Source of the DNA: Aquarana catesbeiana
Taxonomy: Eukaryota; Chordata; Amphibia; Anura; Ranidae
Assembly: GCF_042186555.1 (NCBI RefSeq)
Contig: NC_133335.1
Span: 173,163,919-173,227,918 of the forward strand
Length of the DNA stretch: 64,000 nt
Direction: 5' to 3'
A program made the position numbers and the translations under genes. The notes beneath the pieces were generated by a model, which worked only from the letters and a program-made list of their open reading frames with translations, did not search any database and had not been told where the DNA came from. Within the stretch, counting starts at the first letter, position 1. The number at the start of each line of letters is the position of its first letter. This document shows, piece after piece, positions 54,056 through 64,000 of the stretch.

Positions 54056-55176
54056 CTCACCCCCCTCACTACACGCAGAATCAGGCCCCGACCATTACAA
54101 CCCTGGCAAACAGACAAACACCAGAAGTCTCAGAAAATGTAGCCACGCTCTAGAGCGCCTGTGGCATAAGACTAAACCAATATAAAAGGCTATTCCTGCC
54201 TCCTCCCTGCCAAGCAGACATATTTTATCACTCTCATTAACACATTCTCATCTAGTCCCTGTCAACTCTTCTCTACCTTTAACGCTCTACTCCATCCTCC
54301 ACTCACTGCGCAGGAGATCGCCAATCACTTCAAAAATAAGATTGATACAATTCCGTGGGGAGATCTCTAATGCACAGAAACCTCCCCCACTTAACATCCC
54401 ATGTCCACAGGCACAATCATTACTTCCCTCGTTAAACCCCACTAGAATAATGAGGTTGCTGAACTTTTTTCTAACACCCATCTAACCACCTGCCCCCTGG
54501 ATCCTGCTCCCTCGCAAATGCTACGCTCACCCTCTGACTCTATTCTATACTCTCCAACTCGCATCTTTAATTTCTCCCTCTCTTCTGGCACCTTCTCCAA
54601 CTCTCTAAAACATGCGCTAATCACCCCTAGCCTTAAAAAGCCCTCACTGGACCCCATCAATCTTCACAAGCTATGTCCCATCTCCTTACTCCTCTTCTCC
54701 TCCAAACTCCTTGAATGACTGGTCTACGACCGATTAAGCGACCATCTGACTAAGAACAAACTTCTTGATCCCCTTCAGTCTGGATTTCGCCCTCAACACT
54801 CTACGGAAACTGCCCTTCTTAAACTCACAAGCAACCTACTAATGGCTAAAACCAATGGACACTATTCTGTACTACTCCCCCTGGACCTTTCTGCTGCCTT
54901 TGACACAGTGGACCACCCCCTCCGCCTCAAAAAATTCCACTCCCTTGGTCTCCATGACTGTACTCTTCACTGGTTCTCATCCTACCTGTCCCAACGCACC
55001 TTCAGTGTCACTTACAAATCTACTACCTCCTCTCCTTTTCTTTCCTCCATTGGGGTCCCCCAAGGTTCTGTTATTGGACCTCTCCTTTACTCAATCTACA
55101 CCTCCTCCCTTGGTCAGTTGATTGCCTACCATGGCTTTCAATATCATCTCTATGCTGACAACACCCAAATCTATAT

Positions 55177-56326
55177 TCATTGGGAAAAAAAAGATAGAGG
55201 GAATTGGTGGGACTTTATATGAGGTATAGGGGTGCCGTTCAGGTCCCCCCCTCCATCCCGGTTAAATGAAGAATAATAAGAAAATAAAAAAAGGTAGCGG
55301 GACTTTATATATAGACACTCGGGAGCGGGAATAAAATTAATAATTTTTAATGGAATCAAATGATTATAGAGTTTCTGTATTCGAATAATTCAATGCATGA
55401 TGCTATATATAAAATCATTCGTACAACTGTTACAATTCATTGAAACCAGAAAAGATATACATACATACATGTTCCAACAAGGAATCAATACATAATACAT
55501 AATGTAAAAACATTTAGAGCATGGTTACATGATTAATTGGAAAAGTTGGAGACCAAAAAGAAAAGGGAGGGTTGCAGATCATAGGGGGCAAAAAACAAAT
55601 TATTATGGAACGGCCTGGTAGAATGCATCAATATGTACACTAGGTTGTTATTGGCTCTACGCGTTTCAAGGTATTTGACCTATCATCAGGAGCAAGGAAC
55701 CATAGTGATAATCTAAAAATTAAAGGAAAAAATGTTTAATTGAAAGTATAAAGGGGAAAAAAAAAAAAAAAAAGGAAAAACTCAGAACAGGCAGGAAGGG
55801 TCCTCCCTGATGGACCCGAACCGCCTGTGCACTTACATGTATGGTCCACACAGTGGCGGTGCGGCCATGAAACGCACAGGCCAAGCCAATCATGCCATGC
55901 ACGGGAGCTGAGGGGACATGTAGCAACGGGCAAGACACAGGAATGGACGACGTCCCGCAGGAGTGTCATTGTAGATGATGGTGAAACAAAGGGACCAAAT
56001 CTGTAGGGGAAAGAAAATGAAGTGGCTGTGAAGTGGATGTGGGGAAAGGTGAAGGAAATGGGTGGAGAGGGAAGAGATGTGGAACAAGGGGAGGAATGAA
56101 GGGGGTTAAAAAAGGGTTAGTGTGATTAGAGAAAAGGTTAAGAACATGAGAGAGGTAAATGGAATGGGAATAGGAAAATGAAAATGAAAAGGGGAAAAAA
56201 AAAGAGGGTAGGATAGGCGGGGTGATACAAAAGGGGCAAGATAAGGAACAGAATAGAGAAGGAAGGGCAAGAAAAAAAGAAAGGGCAGGAGTGAGAAGGA
56301 GGAAAGGGAAAAATTGCAAGGATAAG
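55177..56326. mobile_element. 1.15-kb PLE-like terminal unit inserted in L2
   Basis: Perfect 10-bp repeats aaatctatat at 55167-55176 and 56327-56336 bound the insertion, and the L2 resumes after the second. The interior has no coding frame of a known family, but carries the best hammerhead-like motif of the window at 55653-55695. It therefore looks like a solo PLE terminal region. Confidence 0.78.
55653..55695 (-). ncRNA. Hammerhead-like motif h, best core match
   Basis: Minus strand: GCTC, CTGATGA (perfect), stem II AGGT/ACCT with loop CAAAT, GAAA (perfect), CGCGTA, GAGC. Stem I GCTC/GAGC closes it. The stem III element is only the palindrome ACGCGT, the form known from small PLE hammerheads that cleave as dimers. 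Confidence 0.65.
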
Positions 56327-57331
56327 AAATCTATATGTTCAGCTCACTCCATCAGTCTCCTCACGCGTCACCAACTTACTAACAGACATATCAGCTTGGA
56401 TGTCGCATCAATCCCTCAAACTCAACCTATCCAAAACTGAGCTCATGTTTCCTCCCCCATGTTCCTCTTCCCCTAATTTCTCTCTCAAAATCACCTACAC
56501 CTAGGTCCTAGGTGTAATCCTGGACTCTGAACTATCCTTTCAGCCCCACATCCAGTCACTGTTCAAAGCTTGCCGCGTCAACCTCCGCAACATCTCCAAG
56601 ATACACCCCTTCCTAACCAATGACACCACAAAGCTTCTAATCCACTCGCTGCTCATCACTCGTCTCAATTACTGCAACTCCCTCCTCATTGGCTTACCTT
56701 TAAATAGGCTATCCCCTCTTCAGTCCGTCATGAACGCTGCTGCCAGGCTCATCCACCTTACAAACCGCTCAGTGTCTGCTACACCCCTCTGCCAATTCCT
56801 CCACTGGCTGCCACTCAACCAACAAATTAAATTCAAGATACTAACCATAATTTACAAAGCCATGCAATATCTTGTCCCCAGCTACATCACTAACCTGATC
56901 TCAAAATACCAACCAAATTGTTCTCTTCGCTCCTCCCAGGACCTCCTTCTCTCTAGCTCCCTTGTCACCTCATCCCATGCTCGCCTCCAGGACTTCTCCC
57001 GAGCCTCTCCCATCGTCTGGAATGCTCTACCCCAATCTGTCCGACTAGCTCCTGCTTTGTCCACTTTCAGACGATCCCCTAAAACACATCTCCTCAGAGA
57101 AGCCTATCTGACCCCCACCTAACAACTGTACATTTATTTTCTCCATCAGCACATCCCCCCACAGTTATTACCCCTTGTATCTCTTGACCCTCCCTCTTAG
57201 ATTGTAAGCTCTAATGAGCAGGGCCCTCTGATTCCTACTGTATTAAAGTGCATTGTATTTGTACTGTCTACCCTCAATTTGTAAAGCTCTGCATAACCTG
57301 TCGGCACTATATAAATCCTGTATAATAAGAA

Positions 57332-57700
57332 GGTATTCTGAATTATGTACTTTACAGTATGTGATACCAGATAAATGGTTTTTCTTTGCAATATGAAATA
57401 TACTTATGCATATATTATTTGCAATATAATCCATTGTGAGAATATGTAACCCCATGAGGAAGACTAATAAGCTGAAATGCATCAGGGTTTCTTCTCTGAC
57501 AAACGAAAGGAATAGTGGTTGTTGCTATATATTACACACCATACTATATGGAGCTGCTTTGTGAATTTTTTTATATTCACTACAGTAAACGATATATATT
57601 TTAATGGTTAGTACTTAATCAAGATTTGTCATTTATATAAATATTTATCAGTTTCTGCACTAATTGGTACTGTACAATCCCAAAAATCCCCCCTTCCTGT
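57332..57700 (+). mobile_element. PLE-type terminal remnant
   Basis: AT-rich sequence with a decayed hammerhead-like motif at 57449-57490. No coding frame and no clear boundaries were seen. Confidence 0.35.
57449..57490 (+). ncRNA. Hammerhead-like motif i (decayed)
   Basis: AACCCC-ATGAGGAAG ... AGCTGAAATGCATCAGGGTTT: stem I AACCC/GGGTT and GAAA are present; the first box is ATGAGGA. Confidence 0.38.
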
Positions 57701-59873
57701 TCCTCTTTACTTTTGAAGGTTCATGAACTACTTTGCCGTGTTTTGATGCACATAGGGCAGCCCAATCAAATAAATGGGCTGCCCTATTCATGACGCAAAA
57801 ACGTGCATATGCACAGCGTGATTTTGCACACAATCATGTAATGCTAAATGTAAATGCAGGCTGAGATTTCAGATCACTACTGAGCAGGGCAAAACAAAAT
57901 ATTTTTAAAATATTCTTCTGTGTGGATAGTCACAATTAGATTAGCATTTTGCATCCACATGAATATGTAGACACTGCTTGTACATACTAATCCTGGATGG
58001 ATTTAAAAAAAAAAAAATACTAATAATAAGCTAAAAAAGAATCCTAAGCTTAAAAAAAATATATTGAACAAACCCAGACTTAATGTCAAGATACTGCTTA
58101 TTTTTTCCAACAAGAATTTTAAACATTCTCCTTTTAATATATGTTCTTGTAACATCAAGTCTCGCATTGGTTGGTATTTCTACAATTTGCACCATTTAAG
58201 GAACATGCTCAGCACTTTTCTCTGTGTGCAGCTTCATCTGCACTCAGTTGCCCTGGAGCAGTAGTACCATAAACACGCCTTAGTATTAACTGTACACTTC
58301 AGACCCCCTCTTTGATCTCTAACCCACAAGAGATCTTTTCTCTCTCCACACTTGTAATCTTCAAGCAGTTCAAACTCTCATAAATCAACACGATTGCAGC
58401 CTCTAACTACAAAGGAAAAATGAGAGCTCATATACCTCATTGGCAGAAAAACAGCCCACTTGTCTGTATTTATCACAACTGCCTCTTCAAGAAAATTGAA
58501 ATTGTTTTTGTAAGTGAATCCTATATTGAATACAGTAATTATAGTGCTATTATAGATCTTGTGCAATGGTAGCGAGGGCCATGGAACACATTAAAGGGGT
58601 AAGTTATTGTTTCGCTTCTGTTTATGGTAATGGAAGTGAAATGGGAACAATTATAGAAAACGTTGCTATAAGATGTTCCATAACATTTTAAGTGGATTTT
58701 TCCAATAAATAATATGAAGAACTATCTATGCAAGCATCCCTTTTAGTATAATAAAATAGATACATCAGCTGCAATTAAGTTTTTCTAGTTATTTCAGTGT
58801 CAGAGGTGGGATTAAGGAAAAAAAAAAAATTGATAAACCAACTGAGAGACTCTTAATACCTACCTCTTTGGCAAGTGGCAAGTCTTTATTTAAGTCTCCT
58901 CAAAATGGATCAAAGGTTGACTTCTGTCAGGTTTTTTTTGTAGCCTGTGTCCCTATGGGGCAGATTTCTACTTCCTGTTAGGACAGGAAATAAGAAATCT
59001 CTCCATTGGGGACATAGACAAAAACACATTTTTGGAAGACTGAGGAAAGAGGTGTTAGAACGCTGGTAAAATGTTTGTCAAGAGTGACCAGGTGTCCCAA
59101 GAGCCGCACAGCAAGTCAAGACCTACTGTATGATAGTGAATGGCAGTCTCAGCCTGGACCCCTGCCAGGCCACGTCCCCAAACGCGTTTCACTCCGCTCA
59201 CCAGAGCTTACTCATGGGGATCTCTGGCAAAATTTGTGTCTCTATGCCTTAATGTTCTGGAAACAACTGTTCTGCCCATTTTTTGTGCAGGTCTCACAGG
59301 GAGAGGAAATAAGGACGGACGGTGAGCCAAAAATAAAAATCTGACAGATACACACTTTTCACACAACTTCACTAAAAAAGTAAACTTAGGCTTTAACATG
59401 TATAACAAATCATTAATAGCAGCTAAGGTAAAATACCAGCATTTTTTTTTTATTTAGGGTGGATTGAGGCAGAATTTGATGTCTCCCCGTTATCCAATTC
59501 TTCCAATGATTACACCACTATGGAGTCAGTGAAACATCGTGGACTCTCAATACAGTTAGAGGGAAAATGCATTCCACAGCGAAACCAGGACATCCAACAC
59601 ACAGCTGTCTATGGTTAGGCCACCCAAAGCAAGGTCATGGACAAAAATAAAGATCAGGAGGAGTATCAAACGCTTTCCTAAAAGCAATGTCAAATGTTTG
59701 GTGATAAAATTCTGTTTTATTAGGTATGCCAGTTAAAAGATAACTTCATTTGAGAAATCCTTGGTCCCTAGTGTATTTTCTTATTGTGAACACTTATAGT
59801 TGTATAGTTATACAAAAAAAAAATGGAAGTTTGTCACAAGAATTTGTGCAGCCATCACGAATTCTGACCTAAT
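57701..59873. other. Unrecognised low-repeat stretch
   Basis: No gene or known family was recognised apart from the hammerhead-like motif at 59174-59220. Short open frames lack family motifs. Confidence 0.5.
59174..59220 (-). ncRNA. Hammerhead-like motif j (decayed)
   Basis: Minus strand: TCCCCATGAGTAAGCTC ... GAGTGAAACGCGTTTGGGGA. GAAACGCGTT is intact, stem I TCCCC/GGGGA is kept and the first box is ATGAGTA. Confidence 0.45.
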
Positions 59874-60020
59874 TTTTCTTAACAAGTTAATTTCCTATGA
59901 TCATCAGTTCCATCTAGTGGCCATAATGCAGTATTTTCCTGATTGAGATATTTAAGGGAAAAACACATTGTGGCCACTAGATGGAGCTGATGATTATAGA
60001 AAACCAACATATTAAGCTAA
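59874..60020. mobile_element. Small palindromic MITE with CTCF-like sequence
   Basis: The two halves are inverted copies: cttaacaagttaatttccta on the left, and inverted ttagcttaatatgttgg on the right, with tcatcagttccatctagtgg and ccactagatggagctgatga inside. The ccactagatgga core resembles a CTCF site, present twice in opposite orientation. Confidence 0.65.
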
Positions 60021-62371
60021 ATATGGTCACAGTTTGTGATGATTGGGCGAATGCTTTTGACATTTGTTCAACAATTTTTTTTAGAAGTATACCCCATAGT
60101 GTTTTTATTGTGATCTATAGCAGAACCTACCACAAAGGCTTCAATCAGGTGCTGAAAGAAAAGTCTTTGTAGCAAGGAAACACTATTAGGGATTGTTCAC
60201 TTAGCAAATTTCATTATGTAAAACTGTTAAATTCAGTTTCCAACTTCAGGCCTACTAGGTTAGAGATAATTAACCATTCACTAATTCTTTTACAAGTCAT
60301 TTTATAATGTCAGGTTAATAAAAACTGAATTACAGTTAATATAGCGAGTGCTCAACTCCATGTCCAAGGAGCAAAACTCAGTGGCAAACAGCAGGTGGAT
60401 CAATCTTGATTACAGATATATTTCATTTTTTATAAAGCTACAAAGCCAAAATGTTTCTAGACAGTTTTAGTTTCCACTTCATTTGGGCTGTTTGCTTAGA
60501 ACTTCAGTTCATAAAGCAAGAAAAAGTATTTAAAACTTGTCTTTATAGTAAGAAAGTCTTTTTTTGTTTGTTTTTTTATATAGGCAACATATAACGAAAA
60601 AGATTTGCTGTTAGCAGGGAAATCATAATTGCTAATGAAAAATACATTTTAAAAAAACCTTAAATTTTAAACTGTAGACACCTTTGACTTTCTAAAACCA
60701 CATTATGCTTTTTTTGCAACTCTGGCAACAGTACTCTGTGTACTTCTTTTAAAGAGCTGTCATCCCTCTCTTTGCCTTTCATGACATACCTGCCAAGAGT
60801 TGGGGGTTGAAGAGTGGATTGCAGCACTTTAAAGCACACCGCTTTAACAGAGTATGTGATTATAGTTGTCAGACCCTCCCCACCTATCACTTGCTGGAAT
60901 GGAATATCTCGTTATCCACACAATAAAAGTAGGTAAGAGTCTGCATAGAAGTTAACCAAATTTGTTGCAAAAAATATAAAAACTCAGGTTCTCAACAAAA
61001 CTGAAATTTGAACAGTTTGTTTAACCCCTTCCCAGTCACAAATTCATAATCTGTATATTCAATCTCCCCAATAGAATACCCTAAAGCAAAACTTTGCACA
61101 GCTTGTGGCGCCTTGACCCCAGGTATCACTGACAGCTCTGGTCCCCATTTGCAATTGGGAATGTTTTCCGATCCTGTGATCACTATGTCAGCGTGACATT
61201 ATGTCAGTTATGATATAGTAAACACATGCAGACTAAAAGCATCAATGACAAAAAAAAACAAAAAACCTTCAGATAGCACTGCAGCCAGAAGGTGTCAGTG
61301 TTCATCTATTAATCTTGGAATTGTCAGATACAATCACAGTATTAAAATAAATTTAAAAAAATATAAAAACACATTAATACAAAATAGAAATAAAAAATTT
61401 ACTTTTTTGAAAAACATTTTAGCATGTGTCAGCCTCTAATAAAAAAAGAACATGGTTTTATTACAAAATGCTTTGCCAAGGCATCAAAAAAAAAAAAAAA
61501 TAGATGACTTCATAATCTACCTATACCTTAACAGTGGTAGTGCCATGTAATATGAAAGAAACTGCCTGTAGCAAGTGAACAGATTCTCTGACTGCTGTTT
61601 TCAGTGGTTACAAAAGAAAAGAAAAAGTTTGGTTGCTAAGGGCAATGCATTCAATTTCCTTTCCTGCAGCTTTTATACTTCGTACTCTTAGGTCAAACAG
61701 CCCAGCACAGGTTCATATTACCTGCAGCCCTCTTATTTCACTGGAACTAGATTAAAGAGAAAATACAAAAATAAAATACATCAAAAGAGCCAGTTCATTA
61801 AAGATTTATATTCTCCCTCTTCACATCAAACATTATCTTCAGCATGCAGAGAAATATCTGCAGGTTTGAATAAAATTGAGGTCTTCTGTTTTCATTGAAT
61901 TAGGGTTTGCTATTCATGACATTTAGCATTCTTGTAGGTTTATGAAAATATTGTAGGTTTTGGATAGGATTTTATGTTAGCTTGAGAAAAAAAAAAAACC
62001 TCCCAGATGAGCCTGTGCTGGTTAAATGTAAATCACACCCTATCTAGACAGTTAACTCCCTTTGCAGTTTTATATTGCATTGAGAACTGTCTGTCCTTGG
62101 ACAATGAAGAAGTATTGTACAGAGATAAGATAATCAGTGTACAGATTGTGCTGACAATTTTCTATGCTGAAATTTGTGAGGTTTTGGCAGATAGTACTGT
62201 ATCGGTATATTTGCAGGCATTTAAAATGCTTCCATTATGCTTGCATCCCATCCTGACCAATCAGGAGGTGTTGTGTCATCAAGTCAATCACAACATAAAT
62301 GCATAGCAGGAGCAAAGCAGATGGAATTTTCTGAAATTAGAGAAACAAGTCTTGTCATTATGTGTCACAGT
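60021..62371. other. Unrecognised stretch
   Basis: No confident gene. A 76-codon minus-strand frame at 60660-60890 contains GRYVMKGKERDDSSLKEVHR and a 99-codon plus-strand frame lies at 62007-62306; neither shows a known motif or good splice context. Poly-A runs occur near 61486 and 61987. Confidence 0.45.
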
Positions 62372-63244
62372 CAGGGCCGCTGATAGGGGAGTACCACCAT
62401 TCCTCCTGTAGGAAGGGGGGACCAGACAGGGGGGGGGGGGAATCGCTGGAACAGAGCCAATTGCAGAACAATGCCCCGTGCGGCTCTCTGCAGCAGCTGA
62501 AAGCCGGTTTCTCCTACTCTCCTACTCTTCCTCCCAGAGGGAATGAGTGGCTATCTGTGCTGGGATGTATGATAGGGTTTTGGGGAGGGGAAGGGGGGGG
62601 GGATTTGTGCTAGGAGGAGGGTTTGGGTGAGATTTGAGTCAGGAGGGGAAAATGTTTGTGCTAGAAGGGGGGTGGGGAATTAGTGCAGGGAGTAAGAATT
62701 TGCGCTGGGAAGGGTATTTTAGAGGAGGTTGTGCTAGAAGGAGGGATGTGGGAGAACATGTTTTAGGAGGGGGATTGGAGAAAAAAAAGAAGATTTGTGC
62801 TATGAGGAGGTGGGGAAATTTGGGCTAATAGGAGGGATTGGGAGGATTTTTGCTAGAAGGGATTAGGGGGGGATTTGTGCTGGCAGGGGAGATTTGGGGG
62901 AGAAGATTTGTGCTAGGATAGAACGTTTGAGAAAAGAAAGAGGATGTGTGCTAGGCAGGTGATTTTTTTGGGGTGAGGGATATTTGTGCTAGGAGGGGGA
63001 ATTGGGGTGGAATTTGAGCTGGGAGGCGGGACTGGGGGGGGGGGGGGAGATTTGTGCTGGAGGGGGAGATTTCAACTTGGCTTGCAGGCAAAATTTAGGT
63101 TTTTCATGTATGACAAAGTTTGTGTCCACTAATAATGATTTTAAAGTATTTTTAGTGAAAATATCAGCGAGATATTTCCGCGGGGCGGGGGGTGTTCCTG
63201 TCATGGAGGCTTTACGGGGCCCAGTGATTTGAACAGCAGCTCTG
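62372..63244. mobile_element. hAT MITE with G-rich minisatellite
   Basis: Ends cagggccgctgat and, inverted, cagagctgctgtt are imperfect inverted repeats. Perfect 8-bp duplications gtcacagt lie at 62364-62371 and 63245-63252. The interior (about 62575-63075) is a diverged minisatellite of gggatttgtgctaggaggag units. No transposase. Confidence 0.82.
62575..63075. repeat. G-rich minisatellite inside a hAT MITE
   Basis: Diverged units of about 25-40 bp around gatttgtgctaggaggaggg. Internal G-runs at 62596-62602 and 63035-63047. Confidence 0.85.
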
Positions 63245-63409
63245 GTCACAGTAACATTGTGGGTCTGCTCTCAGTGCCATACCATTCAAATAAACAGGCA
63301 GCACATTTACCTGTCATCAGTGCTTGATATTGACTGTCAGCAATTCTTCTCAATGGCTTCTCTTAGCACAAACAAAAATTCCATGGTTGGCGACATTGGC
63401 ACACACATA

Positions 63410-63655
63410 GTGGTTGATTTAAAGGCAAATCAACTATGCACTTTGCAAGTGCAGTTGCACTCTAAGTTTAGTAAATGAGGGAAAGCTCTGCTGGCTTTCA
63501 TCATCCATACATGTGCAAGCAAAAATGCTTTTTTTTTTTTTAATTCCCTTGCATGTGATTAGGTATTCTTTACAAAGTAAAACCTCACCTTATTCACTAA
63601 GCTTGGCAGCAAATTCCCTTGCAGAGTACAACTGCACTTGCAAAATGCACAGTCT
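63410..63655. mobile_element. MITE related to 28955-29062
   Basis: ggttgatttaaaggcaaatc ... tgcactttgcaagtgcagtt and later the inverted caactgcacttgcaaaatgc form a foldback around a T-run at 63530-63541. No coding frame. Confidence 0.65.
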
Positions 63656-63659
63656 ATTG

Positions 63660-64000
63660 CAGTGGCGGCTGATGCTCCATTTTTGGGGGGCGGCAAACAA
63701 ACCACCAGCAACCCCACAACACCCCCCCATCGCTCGCTCACTCATCCACCCACCAGCCCCTCACTTACCCCATCTGGGTCAACCTGCTTCTTGATTGGCC
63801 GATAGGAGAATCAGGAAGACAATAGCAAATATTCATTTGCTATTGTCACACATCTGGGTGGGCTCAGGGTGTAGTGCTCTGCGCCCCGAGCCCACCATTT
63901 TTGAAGCAAGTTAGAGCCTCAGGCTTTAATCATGTGCTTCCAAAAAAAAAAACAAACAAAAAAAAAAAAACAATGAAATCCAATGCGTCCAGCACCCTGG
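63660..64000. mobile_element. hAT-type MITE, cut by right window edge
   Basis: Starts cagtggcggctgatgctcca, a common hAT-MITE-type terminus, and continues with ggggggcggcaaac. The other end is beyond the window; A-runs occur at 63940-63970. Confidence 0.55.

Larger units (their letters stand above)
54130..57331 (+). pseudogene. Second L2 LINE, split by a 1.15-kb insertion
   Basis: Blocks match the L2 at 35285-37241: LTAQEIANHFKNKID, LKKPSLDPINLHKLCPISLL, LLDPLQSGFRPQHSTETALL, LDLSAAFDTVDHPLRL, IGVPQGSVIGPLLYSIYTSS and YHLYADNTQIY, in which the catalytic Asp pair ADD has become ADN. After the insertion at 55177-56326 come PSMNAAARLIHLTNRSVSAT, LHWLPLNQQIKFKI and the final RRSPKTHLLREAY. The 3' end has the L2 tail ending near 57331. 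Several stops and frame changes are present. The 5' boundary is uncertain. Confidence 0.88.

Noticed and set aside
62007..62306. 99-codon plus-strand frame as a possible host exon
   Set aside because: No recognised motif and no clear splice sites. Length is within chance for AT-rich DNA.

Overview
The window reads as a repeat-dominated stretch of vertebrate nuclear DNA, most likely from an anuran amphibian with a large genome (a ranid-like frog is my guess). The basis is the combination of GIY-YIG Penelope-like elements (PLEs) with hammerhead-like motifs, L2 and CR1 LINEs with a frog-type 3' tail ending near 'ggcgctatataaat', Tc1, Harbinger, piggyBac-type MITEs, many hAT MITEs and an L1. Species was not determined. 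I found no host protein-coding exon, tRNA or rRNA that I can defend.

Layout. 1-4848: a hAT DNA transposon on the minus strand, running off the left edge, with an intact 1093-residue BED-finger transposase and a 69-bp tandem array in its leader. 4990-10130: a 360-bp tandem repeat, a decayed PLE 5' part and a Tc1 transposon (7761-9399) with a frameshifted transposase. 10243-13275: hAT MITE, palindromic MITE, and a 100-bp tandem repeat split by a piggyBac-type MITE. 13989-20412: a full-length L1 (minus) with intact ORF1 and ORF2 and a perfect 14-bp target duplication. 20740-23988: two hAT MITEs and one TTAA MITE.

24361-45113 is a four-layer nest. A minus-strand PLE bounded by inverted terminal regions carries (a) a Harbinger transposon (24486-30169) in its left terminal region and (b) a second hAT copy (32554-41113) inside its reverse transcriptase gene; that hAT is itself split by an L2 LINE (35285-37241). 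Each insertion can be delimited by target-site duplications. The Harbinger has two divergent, spliced, apparently intact DNA-binding-protein genes (MADF type and Myb/SANT type) but only the N-terminal part of its transposase.

45114-64000: a foldback hAT-like element (45968-49210) holding a CR1 LINE and an inverted-repeat PLE-type unit; a 1.8-kb purine-rich minisatellite; an internally deleted chromodomain Ty3/gypsy element (51513-54055); a second L2 split by a PLE-like terminal unit; a long unrecognised stretch (57.7-62.3 kb); and further MITEs to the right edge.

The most unusual recurrent signal is a set of ten small hammerhead-ribozyme-like motifs (CTGAnGA, short stem II, GAAA or decayed GAAA, often ACGCGT), lying in PLE-type terminal units or in positions that suggest them. 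How the parts work together: the hAT transposase, L1 ORF1/ORF2 and the two Harbinger accessory proteins are the only products that look intact; nearly everything else is decayed or non-autonomous.
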